In this document: one piece after another, positions 30,015 to 41,550 of the stretch | Layout of the letters: each line of letters starts with the position of its first letter | Numbering within the stretch: position 1 is the stretch's first letter | Notes under the pieces: model-generated | Databases searched by the model: none | Told to the model about the DNA's origin: nothing | What the model saw: the letters and a program-made list of their open reading frames with translations, nothing else | Source of the DNA: Diaphorobacter nitroreducens | GTDB taxonomy: Bacteria; Pseudomonadota; Gammaproteobacteria; Burkholderiales; Burkholderiaceae_C | DNA length: 64,000 bases | Direction of reading: 5' to 3' | Assembly: GCA_003755025.1 (NCBI GenBank) | Contig: RJVL01000006.1 | Location: 1 to 64,000 of the forward strand | Position numbers and translations under genes: made by a program

Positions 30015-32555
30015 TCAGCGGGTTTCGACGAAGAAAGGCGCGTTGTCATGCGGCCGGGGTACGACCACGCCACGCTGCACGGGATCGACCACCACGCCGG
30101 GAACCACCTGCGGCGCGGCGGGGCCGGCACCGGGTGACGCCGGGGGCGCCGCCGGAGCAGCGGCTGGCGGACCCGGCAACGGTGCATCCGGCTCGGTCAC
30201 CCACACCGGCGGCTCGGCCGGCGCGGGGCGGGGCGTGACCTCCTGCAGCGGCACAAGGGGCGCATCCGTGATCTCGGGGCGCTCTTCCGGCGGCGGGGCG
30301 CTGGCGGCCGGCGCCGGCGTCTGCGGCAGTTCGGACTGCGGCGCCGGAGCGCCCGCCGGGCCGGCCTGCTCACCCGTGGGTCGGCCGAACAGGTCATAGA
30401 CCCAGTTGCGCAGCGTGCCTGCGGCCGAGCCGATCCAGGAGCTTTCCTCCTCATCCACGAAGCGCTCGCGGGCATCGATGACCTTGGCGCGCAGGGCCTG
30501 GCGGAACACGTCGCCCACCATGGGCAGCGCGCTGTGCGCGCCCTGCCCCCAGTAGTCGCTGCGCAGGGTGATGCGCCCGTCGTTGAAGCCCGCCCAGGCC
30601 CCCGCGACGAGCTGCGGATGCATCAGGATGAACCAGCCGTCGGTGTTGTCCTGCGTGGTGCCGGTCTTGCCCGCCACGTCCGCCGTAATGCCGTAGCGGC
30701 TGCGGATGGCCGCGCCCGTGCCTTTGTCCACCACGCCCCGCAGCGCGTCGCGCAGCTGCTGCGCGGCGGTGACGTCCAGCGCGCGCTCGGGCGATGCAGG
30801 TTTGAATTCCTCCAGCAGCTTGCCGTGCTTGTCCTCGATGCGCGTGATGACCCGGGGCGCCAGGTAACGCCCGCCGTTGGCGATAGTGCCGTAGGCGGCG
30901 ACCATCTCCTTGAGCGTGACCGAGCTCGTGCCCAGCGCCAGCGCGGGCACGGCCTCCAGTTCGGACTCGCGCACACCCATGGCGCGGGCCAGTTGCACCA
31001 CGCGCGCCGGCCCCACCTTCTGCATGAGCTGTGCGGTGATGGTGTTCTTGGAGTACGCCAGCCCGTCGCGCAGCGTCATGGGCTCCTCGCTGGGTGGCGT
31101 GCGGCCGTCCGTGGGGCGCCAGACCCGCTTGCCACCCAGGGGGATCTCCACCGCGGTGTCCAGCAGCGTGTCGGTCGGCTGCAGTCCCATCGCAAAGGCC
31201 GCGCCGTACACGAAGGGCTTGAAGGTGGAGCCCGGCTGGCGGCGCGCAGCCTGCACGTGGTCGAACGGATCGGTCGCGTAGTCGCGGCTGCCCACCCAGG
31301 CCAGCACCGCACCGCTGCGCGGGTCCATGGCCATGAAGCCGGCCTGCACGCGGGTCTTGGACTGGCGCAGCGTGCGCAGGAAGCTACCGTCGTCCAGCAG
31401 CTCGCGCAGTGCCTCCTCGGGTGCGGCCCCCGCGGCCACTGCCTTTTCGTACTGGGGCGACTCGCGCACCAGCTGTTGCACCAGCGCGCTCTTGGGGCCC
31501 CAGGCGCTGCGCGGCGCCCACGCACTGTCGGCCACACCCTGCAGCGCCCGGCCCTGCTGCTGCACGGCCCGGTTGGCCATCTCCTGCAGCCGCCCGTCGA
31601 TGGTGGTGCGGATCACCAGCCCATCGGAATACAGGCTGTAGCCGTTGCGGTCGGCCCAGTCGATGAGCTGGCGGCGCAGCTGCTGCGCCAGGTGCGGCGC
31701 TAAACCCGCCACCTCGGCCTGCCGCTCGAAGCGGATGCGCAGCGGGCGCTTGATCAGCCGCTCGTATTCCGTCTGCGAGAGCTTGCCCCGCTTGGCCATT
31801 TGCGCCAGCACGGTGTTGCGCCGGGCCTGCGCGCGCTCGGGGTTGAGCACCGGGTTGTAGTAGGCCGTGCCCTTGAGCATGCCGATGAGAGTGGCGCTTT
31901 CCAGCACGTTGAGCTTGTCGGCCGACTTGTCGAAGTACGTGCGCGCCGCCATCTCGATGCCGTAGGCGTTGTAGAGGAAGGGCACCGTGTTCAGGTAGGT
32001 CTCCAGGATCTCGTCCTTGGAGTACAGCCACTCGATCTTCAACGCGGTGATCGCCTCCTTGATCTTGCGCGTGAGCGTGGGCGCGCGGCCGATGTCCTCG
32101 GGGTAGAGATTGCGCGCAAGCTGCTGGGTGATGGTGGAGCCGCCCTGCTTGTCGCCGCCCACGGTGCGCACGACGGCCGACAGCGTGCGCCGCCAGTCCA
32201 GGCCGAAGTGGTCGTAGAAACGGTGGTCCTCGGTGGCGATGAGCGCATCGACCACGGGCTTGGCGATGGTTTCCAGCGGCACCCATTCGCGGTTCACCCA
32301 CCGGTACTCGGCGAGCAGCCGCCCGTCGGCAGACACCAGTTGCGCAGGCTGGTCGCTCTTGGCCTTGCGGATGTCGCTGATCCCCGGCGTGAACGGGATC
32401 AGCGCCAGCACATACAGCACGCCGGCCAGCGCCAGCGCCGCCAGCAGCCACACCAGGCCATGCGCGGACAGCCAGCGCTCGGGCCGATGCAACAGTTGCG
32501 CCAGCGCGGGCCGCAGGCGGGCCCAGCGGGCTCGCAGGGTCGTGGAAAGATCCAT
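30015..32555 (-). CDS. class A penicillin-binding protein (PBP1A/1B-like)
   Basis: An 846-residue bifunctional peptidoglycan synthase anchored by one N-terminal helix (about 34-53). The glycosyltransferase domain has ATEDHRFYDHFGLDWRR and KQGGSTITQQLARNL. The transpeptidase domain has the SxxK active site in PGSTFKPFVYG, SKN, and KTGTTQD. An unusually long Pro/Ala-rich tail follows (about 700-846), probably disordered. The ATG at 32555 gives MDLSTTLRARW; a start 42 bases upstream would translate part of a palindromic repeat and is rejected. No UvrB-like domain of PBP1B is seen. Confidence 0.92.
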   Translation of the reverse strand: MDLSTTLRARWARLRPALAQLLHRPERWLSAHGLVWLLAALALAGVLYVLALIPFTPGISDIRKAKSDQPAQLVSADGRLLAEYRWVNREWVPLETIAKPVVDALIATEDHRFYDHFGLDWRRTLSAVVRTVGGDKQGGSTITQQLARNLYPEDIGRAPTLTRKIKEAITALKIEWLYSKDEILETYLNTVPFLYNAYGIEMAARTYFDKSADKLNVLESATLIGMLKGTAYYNPVLNPERAQARRNTVLAQMAKRGKLSQTEYERLIKRPLRIRFERQAEVAGLAPHLAQQLRRQLIDWADRNGYSLYSDGLVIRTTIDGRLQEMANRAVQQQGRALQGVADSAWAPRSAWGPKSALVQQLVRESPQYEKAVAAGAAPEEALRELLDDGSFLRTLRQSKTRVQAGFMAMDPRSGAVLAWVGSRDYATDPFDHVQAARRQPGSTFKPFVYGAAFAMGLQPTDTLLDTAVEIPLGGKRVWRPTDGRTPPSEEPMTLRDGLAYSKNTITAQLMQKVGPARVVQLARAMGVRESELEAVPALALGTSSVTLKEMVAAYGTIANGGRYLAPRVITRIEDKHGKLLEEFKPASPERALDVTAAQQLRDALRGVVDKGTGAAIRSRYGITADVAGKTGTTQDNTDGWFILMHPQLVAGAWAGFNDGRITLRSDYWGQGAHSALPMVGDVFRQALRAKVIDARERFVDEEESSWIGSAAGTLRNWVYDLFGRPTGEQAGPAGAPAPQSELPQTPAPAASAPPPEERPEITDAPLVPLQEVTPRPAPAEPPVWVTEPDAPLPGPPAAAPAAPPASPGAGPAAPQVVPGVVVDPVQRGVVVPRPHDNAPFFVETR

Positions 32556-32566
32556 GTAATTTATGG

Positions 32567-32620
32567 GCAAAAATGGCCTGTAGCGCTTTATCAGCAAGCG
32601 CTAGCAGCTATGAATTCAGA
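32567..32620 (-). repeat. palindromic intergenic repeat (copy 7)
   Basis: Reverse-orientation copy: GCAAAAATGGCCTGTAGCGC, then CAAGCGCTAGCAGCTATGAA and TTCAGAAGC. It starts 12 bases upstream of the PBP gene's ATG, so it probably lies in that gene's promoter or untranslated leader. The remaining 180 bases up to the rssA-like gene show nothing I can assign. Confidence 0.88.
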
Positions 32621-32801
32621 AGCAATGCGTAGACAGGGGTGCCCGGCCATGCGCGGCAGGCAGAACACGCGCCGCCGCGCCGGTCGCCGCACCAGCCGCG
32701 GCGCCTGGCGACGGGCCGGGCCTGCTTTATACCGCCAATCCCGCGCAAGGCTGGGCCGCTGTACAGATGCCACTGACCGCCCGGTGGCCCGCGCCACCAC
32801 C

Positions 32802-33752
32802 TCAGCCCATGAACTGGCGCAATTGCGGCAGGCTGGCATGGGCGGCGCGCCGGCCCTCGGCAATGGCTTCGCTGGCACGGTGAAAGTCCAGCAGGCCCAA
32901 ATGCGCCAGGCGCGGGGCGATCACCACCTCGGGCGGGTCACCCGCCATGCGGCTGCGGGTGATGCGCATCTGCATGATGTTCACGCTGGTCATGATCACG
33001 TCCAGCGCCGATGGCTTGGGGGGCGGCGCCTCGCCGCTGGCGGGCGCCCAGAACTTCAGGCGGCGCATCCAGTCGGCGCTGACCAGCGGTTCGGGCACCG
33101 GCTCCGGCCCGGGGTCCGGCGCCGCATCCGTGGGCACGGAGGCCTGCGGCTCGCGCACCACCGCCAGCGGATGCATGTGGCGGTGCAGGATGTCGGAATT
33201 CAGGTCCACGGCGATGACGATGTCCGCACCCATGGCGCGGGCCAGCGATGCGGGCACGGGGTTGACGAGTCCGCCATCCACCAGCAGCCGCCCGTCGGTG
33301 TGGTTCACGGGGGTGAACAGGCCCGGCAGCGCGATGGAAGCGCGCACCGCGTCGGCGATGGAGCCGTGGCGCAGCCAGACTTCGGCACCCGAGTGCAGGT
33401 CGGTCGCCACCGCGCCGAAGGGCAGCGGCGAGGCGTCGATGTCGAAATCGGCGAAGTTGCGGCGCCAGAAGGCGATGAGCTTTTCGCCCTTGAGCATGCC
33501 GCCCGACAGATTGAAGTCCATGAAGCCGAACACATCGCGCAGGCCCAGGCCCTGCACCCAGTCGGCAAAGCGCTCCAGTTCGCCCCCCGCGTAGGCCGCG
33601 CCCACCAGCGCGCCGATGGAGGAGCCGCAGATCACGTCCAGCCGCACGCCCTCCTCCCGCAGCGCCTGCAGCACGCCGATGTGCGCCCAGCCGCGCGCCG
33701 AGCCGCTGCCCAGCGCAAGGCCCAGCCGTGGGGCGCGGCGGGTCAGTGCCAT
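32802..33752 (-). CDS. rssA: patatin-like phospholipase, RssA family
   Basis: A 316-residue cytoplasmic or peripheral esterase/lipase. It has the oxyanion loop GSGSARGWAHIGVLQAL (residues 15-31), the GxSxG serine nucleophile GSSIGAL (residues 43-49), and the DGG motif of the catalytic Asp (LVDGGLVNPVP). A Pro-rich insert (about 205-230) is present before the C-terminal helices. The ATG immediately follows the ligA stop codon, with no gap, so it is translated from the ligA message. The name is by family; E. coli RssA function is itself unclear. Confidence 0.87.
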   Translation of the reverse strand: MALTRRAPRLGLALGSGSARGWAHIGVLQALREEGVRLDVICGSSIGALVGAAYAGGELERFADWVQGLGLRDVFGFMDFNLSGGMLKGEKLIAFWRRNFADFDIDASPLPFGAVATDLHSGAEVWLRHGSIADAVRASIALPGLFTPVNHTDGRLLVDGGLVNPVPASLARAMGADIVIAVDLNSDILHRHMHPLAVVREPQASVPTDAAPDPGPEPVPEPLVSADWMRRLKFWAPASGEAPPPKPSALDVIMTSVNIMQMRITRSRMAGDPPEVVIAPRLAHLGLLDFHRASEAIAEGRRAAHASLPQLRQFMG

Positions 33753-36334
<2,582 letters not shown>

Positions 36335-36342
36335 GCCGTTTC

Positions 36343-37470
36343 CTAGCTGAACAGGCGCCGCGCCAGCGCGGAGCCGGCCGAGAGTTCGCGGCTGTCCAGC
36401 TTGTCGTACAGCTGCTCAAGATCGGCGGCGATGGGCTCCATGGTCATGGCAGGCAGCGGCGTACCGTTCTGGTCGCACAGCACGCCGTCCATGGCCTCGC
36501 CGAGCGCGGCCGCCACCTCGCGCAGGCGCGCAAAGGGCTGCTGCGAGCGGTGGACCTGGGCCACGTCCAGGCTCAGCACGATGTCGCGCACGGCGGACTG
36601 CTCGGGGTCGTCGGACATGGCGGCCTGCGCGTCATAGGTCAGCGTGAGCACGGGCGGCAGGCCCGGCCCCTGCGCAGGCAGCACCAGCCGGCCCGGAATG
36701 GCGCCAGCGACGAGACCCAGGCGTGCGGCGTTCTGCTGCACGTAGCCGGGGCTCCAGGCCGCGTGGCGCGCCCGCAGCACGAAGGTGAGCTGCGCATCGT
36801 GCTCGCTGGCGAACTGGTCCAGCTCGCGCGCGCGGGCCACCTCGTGCAGCATGTCGGGAAAGTCGGGCGCGGCATTGATCGCGTCGGCGAAGCCCTGAGC
36901 CTTCATGACGAATTCGGAGAACTCGATCTCGTTGAGCGCACCCAGGCGGTTGGCCAGTTGCACGCCCGCCTGGAACTGCAGGTAGCGCTGGCCGGGCTGG
37001 GGGGTTTCCCACTGCTGCGCGGCGTCGTTGAAGCCCTCCACCGCGAACGGCTTGCTGCCCGCGCGGCGCGTGGGCGGCAGCGCGGCCAGGGCCGCATCGC
37101 CCGAAACCTGCTGCTCGGCCACGATGGGGGCGATGGCGTCGATCAGCGGATCCAGCCCGCCGCGGCGCTCGGCCGTGGGCACGGGCAGGTCCAGCGCATC
37201 ACGCAGATCCACGGCGTGGCCGTCGAAGCCGGGCTCGGCCTCGCCTTCGGCGCCGCTCCCGACAAGCCCCGCGCCGGTGAGCCCCGCGCCGGTAAGCACC
37301 GCGCCATCAAAGGCGGGCTCATGGCGCGCCACCGGCTCCTGCGCGGGATCGGCCTCGGCCGGCCGCGGGCGCTTGGGCGCGTTGCGGTGGGTTGTCCAGG
37401 CGTTGTAGGCGACGACGACGATCAGCACGAGCGCGCCGGCGATGATGAGACCAAGTTGGAAGTTGCTCAT
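36343..37470 (-). CDS. zipA: cell division protein ZipA (FtsZ-binding)
   Basis: A 375-residue bitopic protein: one N-terminal helix (about 5-23, LGLIIAGALVLIVVVAYNAW), a basic then acidic Pro/Ala-rich linker, and a C-terminal ZipA FtsZ-binding domain (about 225-370). It anchors the Z ring to the membrane. Residues near 59-73 show a five-residue repeat (TGAGL-TGAGL-VGSGA) encoded by a 15-bp tandem repeat. The sequence is poorly conserved, as usual for beta ZipA; the smc-zipA-ligA context supports the call. Confidence 0.86.
   Translation of the reverse strand: MSNFQLGLIIAGALVLIVVVAYNAWTTHRNAPKRPRPAEADPAQEPVARHEPAFDGAVLTGAGLTGAGLVGSGAEGEAEPGFDGHAVDLRDALDLPVPTAERRGGLDPLIDAIAPIVAEQQVSGDAALAALPPTRRAGSKPFAVEGFNDAAQQWETPQPGQRYLQFQAGVQLANRLGALNEIEFSEFVMKAQGFADAINAAPDFPDMLHEVARARELDQFASEHDAQLTFVLRARHAAWSPGYVQQNAARLGLVAGAIPGRLVLPAQGPGLPPVLTLTYDAQAAMSDDPEQSAVRDIVLSLDVAQVHRSQQPFARLREVAAALGEAMDGVLCDQNGTPLPAMTMEPIAADLEQLYDKLDSRELSAGSALARRLFS
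37266..37310. repeat. 15-bp tandem repeat, three units, in zipA
   Basis: Two nearly identical units (GCCCCGCGCCGGTGA and GCCCCGCGCCGGTAA) and a third diverged unit (GCACCGCGCCATCAA). They encode the repeated TGAGL-like segment in the flexible linker of ZipA. The unit is a multiple of three, so copy changes would keep the frame. Confidence 0.8.
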
Positions 37471-37483
37471 GGTGAATACGGGG

Positions 37484-40400
37484 TCAGGCCTCGGCCATGG
37501 ACAGCGCGGACTCCATGTCCACGGCCACGATGCGCGACACGCCCTGCTCCTGCATGGTGACGCCGATCAGTTGCTCGGCCATCTCCATGGCGATCTTGTT
37601 GTGGCTGATGAAGAGGAACTGCGTTCCCTTGGACATGCTGGACACCAGCTTGGCATACCGCTCGGTGTTGGCATCATCCAGCGGTGCGTCCACTTCGTCC
37701 AGCAGGCAGAACGGAGCGGGGTTGAGCTGGAAGATGGCGAACACCAGCGCGATCGCGGTGAGTGCTTTCTCGCCGCCCGACAACAGGTGGATGGTCTGGT
37801 TCTTCTTGCCCGGCGGCTGGGCCATGACCTGCACGCCGGAGTCGAGGATCTCGTCGCCCGTCATGATGAGCTTGGCCTGGCCGCCGCCGAACAGTTCGGG
37901 GAACATGCGGCCGAAGTGCCCGTTGACGGTCTCGAAGGTGCCCGACAGCAGGGTGCGCGTCTCGCCGTCGATCTTGCGGATGGCGTCCTCCAGCGTGGTC
38001 ATGGCCAGCGTCAGGTCTTCGGTCTGCGCGTCCAGGAAGCCCTTGCGCTCGCGCGCGAGCTGCAACTCCTCCAGCGCGGCCAGGTTCACCGCGCCCAGCG
38101 CCGTGATCTCGCGGTGCAGGCGGTCGATCTCGCCCTGCAACCCCGCCATGCGCACGCCACCGTCCTGGATGGAACGCTCCACCGCCGCCAGGTCGGCCTG
38201 CGCGTCCGCCAGCAGCGTGCTGTACTGCTCCAGGCCCAGGCGCGCCGCCTGCTCCTTGAGCTGGAACTCCGTGATGCGTGCGCGCAGGGGCTCCAGCGTG
38301 CGCTCGTTCTGCATGCGCAGTTCGTCGCTGGCGCGCAGCCGCGCCGTCAGGTCATCGTACTGGCTGCGCTGGGCGGCCAGGTCTTTTTCGCGCTCGATCT
38401 TCAGGTCCAGCGCCTGCTGCAGGCCGCCCTGGGCGGCGGCATCGGACAGGCGCGAAAGCTCGTCCTGCGCGCGCTGGCGCTCATCGTGCAACGCGCGTGC
38501 CTGCGTGGCCGCGGTGTCGATGGTGCGCGCCAGCTCGGCACGCCGGGCCTGCAGGCTGCGCTGGGAGAACTGGGCCTCCTGTGCCTGGCGCTCCAGCGCG
38601 CGCTGCTGCTCACGGCATTCGGCCAGGCGGCGCTCGGCCTCGATCACACGGTCGCCCAGCTGCGCATGGCGCTCCTGGCTGTCGGCCAGTTGCATGTCCA
38701 GTTCTTCAAAACGCGCCTCCGCGGTGACGCGGCGCTCCTGCAGGTCGCCCAACTGCGCCTCGACCTCGGACAGATCGGCGCCAATCTGCTCGCTGCGCGC
38801 CCGGGTCTGCTCGGCCAGTTGCGACAGGCGCAGGGTCTCAACCTGCAGCTCGTGCGCGCGGCCTTGGGCCTCGCTGGCCTCGCGGCGCGCGGCCACCAGG
38901 CGCTGCGCCGCGTCGGCGTACAGGCTCTCGGCACGTACCAGCGCCGCGCGCGCCTCCTCGGCGATCAATGCCTGGGCACGCAGCTCTTTCTCCAGGTGTT
39001 CGATCTCCTGCGCCCGGGCCAGCAGGCCGGACTGCTCGGAGTCCTGCGCATAAAAACTCACGCTGTGCGCGCCCACGGCATGGCCGGCTGACACATAGAT
39101 GGCCTCGCCCGGCTGCAACTGCGCGCGGCGGTTCAGCGCATCGTCCAGCGTCTGCGCGGTGTAGCAGCCCTGCAGCCAGTCCACGAGCACGGCGTGCAGC
39201 CCGGCGTCGTGCACGCGCAGCAGATCCGACAAGCGCGATGAACCAGCGGGGGCTTCGGGCGCGGGCGCGGATGGCGCGCTGTAGAAAGCCAGCCGCGCCG
39301 GAGGCGCATCCTGCCCGCCCGCGCCCAGGAAGCCGCGCACCATGTCCAGCCGGCCCACGGGCAGCGCGGCCAGGCGCTCGCGCAGCGCGGCCTCCAGCGC
39401 GTTCTCCCAGCCGGGTTCGATGTGGATGCGGCTCCACAGTCCCTGCAGCCCTTCCAACCCGTGCTTGGCCAGCCAGGGCTGGAGCTTGCCGTCCACCTTG
39501 ACCTTTTCCTGCAAGGCCTTGAGCGCTTCCAGCCGCGCGGACAGGTCGGCCTGCCGGGCCGTTTCCTGGTTCACGACCTGCTGGCGCGCACGGCGGTCCT
39601 CGTCGAGCTGGGGCACGCTGTCCTGCAGCTCGGCCAGGCGCGCCTCGGCCATCTCGGCGCCTTCCTCGGCCTGCTGCAACTGCTGGCGCAGGTTGGCCAG
39701 GCGCGCCTCGTCGGGCGCAGCCAGGGCATTGCGGTCGGTGCGCAGGCGCTCCAGGCGCGCCTCCAGTTGGCGGCTTTGCTCGTCCAGGCTGCGCTGCTCG
39801 GCCGCCAGCACCTGGATCTGCTGCTGCACCTGCGCCACGGCGGCGCGCTGCTCGTCGCTGCGCTGCTGGCTCTGGCGCAGGGCGTCTTCCAGCTCGGGCA
39901 GGCGTGTCGCCTGCTCCTCGACCTGTGCGGCCAGGACCTCGGCCTGCTCCTCGGCATTCATGCCGGCGCCTTCGATGCTTTCGACTTCGGCTTCAGCCTC
40001 TTCCTTGCGCGCGGACCACTGGGCGATCTGCTCGGCCAGTTGCACCAGGCGCTGCTCCACGCGCTGGCGGCCCTCGACCACGTAGCGGATCTCGGCTTCC
40101 AGCTTGCCGACCTCGGCCGTGGCCTCATAGAGGCGCCCCTGTGCCTGGTTGACCTTGTCGCCCGCCTCGTAGTGCGCCTGGCGGATGGTCTCCAGGTCGG
40201 CCTCCACATGGCGCAGGTCGGCCATGCGCGACTCCAGGTCGTTCACGGCGGCCAGGCCCTCGGTGCGCACGCGGGCCTGTTCGCTTTCCGCCTCGGCGCG
40301 CTTCAGGAACCACAGCTGGTGCTGCTTGAGGGTCACGTCCTGCTGCAGCGCGTTGTAGCGCGCGGCCACCTCGGCCTGCTTTTCCAGCTTGTCGAGGTTG

Positions 40401-41008
40401 GCATTGAGTTCGCGCAGGATGTCCTCTACCCGCGTGAGGTTCTCTCGCGTGTCGGACAGGCGGTTCTCGGTCTCGCGCCGGCGCTCCTTGTACTTGGACA
40501 CGCCCGCGGCTTCTTCAAGGAACAGGCGCAGTTCCTCGGGGCGACTTTCGATAATGCGGCTGATCGTGCCCTGGCCGATGATGGCGTAGGCGCGCGGGCC
40601 CAGGCCCGTGCCCAGGAACACGTCCTGCACGTCGCGGCGACGCACCGGCTGGTTGTTGATGAAGTAGCTGCTGGTGCCGTCGCGCGTGAGTACGCGCTTG
40701 ACGGCAATCTCGGTGAACTGGTTCCACTGCCCGCCCGCGCGGTGGTCGCTGTTGTCGAACGTCAGCTCCACGCTGGAACGGCTGGCCGGCTTGCGGCTGG
40801 TGGTGCCGTTGAAGATCACGTCCTGCATGCTCTCGCCGCGCAGCTCGCTGGCCTTGCTCTCGCCCAGCACCCAGCGCACGGCATCCATGATGTTGGACTT
40901 GCCGCAACCGTTGGGGCCCACCACGCCCACGAGTTGCCCCGGCAGCATGAAGTTGGTGGGCTCGGCAAACGACTTGAAGCCGGCGAGTTTGATCGAGTTA
41001 AGACGCAC
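37484..41008 (-). CDS. smc: chromosome partition protein SMC
   Basis: A 1174-residue chromosome condensation ATPase, full length. The N-terminal head has Walker A GPNGCGKS (residues 31-38). Two long coiled coils (about 170-500 and 660-1000) flank a hinge (about 510-640). The C-terminal head has signature LLSGGEKALTAIAL and Walker B FCLLDEVDAPLDDAN. It loads onto DNA with ScpA/ScpB, which are not in the window. It is the promoter-proximal gene of the smc-zipA-VOC-ligA-rssA block, with 13 bases to zipA. Confidence 0.97.
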   Translation of the reverse strand: MRLNSIKLAGFKSFAEPTNFMLPGQLVGVVGPNGCGKSNIMDAVRWVLGESKASELRGESMQDVIFNGTTSRKPASRSSVELTFDNSDHRAGGQWNQFTEIAVKRVLTRDGTSSYFINNQPVRRRDVQDVFLGTGLGPRAYAIIGQGTISRIIESRPEELRLFLEEAAGVSKYKERRRETENRLSDTRENLTRVEDILRELNANLDKLEKQAEVAARYNALQQDVTLKQHQLWFLKRAEAESEQARVRTEGLAAVNDLESRMADLRHVEADLETIRQAHYEAGDKVNQAQGRLYEATAEVGKLEAEIRYVVEGRQRVEQRLVQLAEQIAQWSARKEEAEAEVESIEGAGMNAEEQAEVLAAQVEEQATRLPELEDALRQSQQRSDEQRAAVAQVQQQIQVLAAEQRSLDEQSRQLEARLERLRTDRNALAAPDEARLANLRQQLQQAEEGAEMAEARLAELQDSVPQLDEDRRARQQVVNQETARQADLSARLEALKALQEKVKVDGKLQPWLAKHGLEGLQGLWSRIHIEPGWENALEAALRERLAALPVGRLDMVRGFLGAGGQDAPPARLAFYSAPSAPAPEAPAGSSRLSDLLRVHDAGLHAVLVDWLQGCYTAQTLDDALNRRAQLQPGEAIYVSAGHAVGAHSVSFYAQDSEQSGLLARAQEIEHLEKELRAQALIAEEARAALVRAESLYADAAQRLVAARREASEAQGRAHELQVETLRLSQLAEQTRARSEQIGADLSEVEAQLGDLQERRVTAEARFEELDMQLADSQERHAQLGDRVIEAERRLAECREQQRALERQAQEAQFSQRSLQARRAELARTIDTAATQARALHDERQRAQDELSRLSDAAAQGGLQQALDLKIEREKDLAAQRSQYDDLTARLRASDELRMQNERTLEPLRARITEFQLKEQAARLGLEQYSTLLADAQADLAAVERSIQDGGVRMAGLQGEIDRLHREITALGAVNLAALEELQLARERKGFLDAQTEDLTLAMTTLEDAIRKIDGETRTLLSGTFETVNGHFGRMFPELFGGGQAKLIMTGDEILDSGVQVMAQPPGKKNQTIHLLSGGEKALTAIALVFAIFQLNPAPFCLLDEVDAPLDDANTERYAKLVSSMSKGTQFLFISHNKIAMEMAEQLIGVTMQEQGVSRIVAVDMESALSMAEA

Positions 41009-41112
41009 GGGTCAGGCGTTGGACAGGGCGGTTCGCAGGTGCAGGAAAGACCGGAATCATACCGTGGCGCTCGTGTCGGCCCCATGCCCAGCCGGGCATC
41101 CTTCGATTGCAA

Positions 41113-41160
41113 GCAAAAATGGCCTCCAGCGCTTACCCAGCAAGCGTCAGCAGCTATTCT
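41113..41160 (-). repeat. palindromic intergenic repeat (copy 8)
   Basis: Reverse-orientation copy: GCAAAAATGGCCTCCAGCGC, then CAAGCGTCAGCAGCTATTCT. It lies between ynfA (downstream end) and smc (upstream end), so it could act as ynfA's 3' end or sit in smc's leader region. Confidence 0.9.
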
Positions 41161-41182
41161 TACGAGAGCATCCTACGGCAGC

Positions 41183-41515
41183 TCAGCCCCCACGCGGGGC
41201 AAAGGCAATGATGGCCATGCCGCACAGCGTGACGGCCACGCCCAGCCAGTCCCATGGGCCGGGGCGCACGCCGTCCACCGTCCACAGCCAGACCAGCGCC
41301 ACGGCCACATACACGCCGCCGTAGGCCGCGTACACACGCCCTGTGGCCGCCGGATGCAGCGTGAGCAGCCAGGCAAACAGCGCCAGGCTGGCGGCCGCCG
41401 GCACCAGCAGCCAGGCGCTGCGCCCCTGGCGCAACCACAACCAGGGCAGATAGCAACCGACAATTTCCGCCACGGCAGTGAGCAGGAACAGGGCCAGGGT
41501 CTTGACGGGCAGCAT
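41183..41515 (-). CDS. ynfA: YnfA-family (UPF0060) small membrane protein
   Basis: A 110-residue protein with four hydrophobic helices, full family length. Diagnostic segments are [41 protein letters not shown] and [17 protein letters not shown]. YnfA proteins are related to small multidrug resistance pumps; function in this organism is unknown. It lies 35 bases after the next upstream gene (the EAL protein) in the same direction. Confidence 0.93.
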   Translation of the reverse strand: MLPVKTLALFLLTAVAEIVGCYLPWLWLRQGRSAWLLVPAAASLALFAWLLTLHPAATGRVYAAYGGVYVAVALVWLWTVDGVRPGPWDWLGVAVTLCGMAIIAFAPRGG

Positions 41516-41550
41516 GCGTGAATGCGTGATGAAAAAGAAGGCCGCAGCGT

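Noticed and set aside
32556-32597. Longer N-terminus of the class A PBP starting at 32597
   Set aside because: The added residues are the translation of a palindromic repeat, and the internal ATG at 32555 gives a normal N-terminus.
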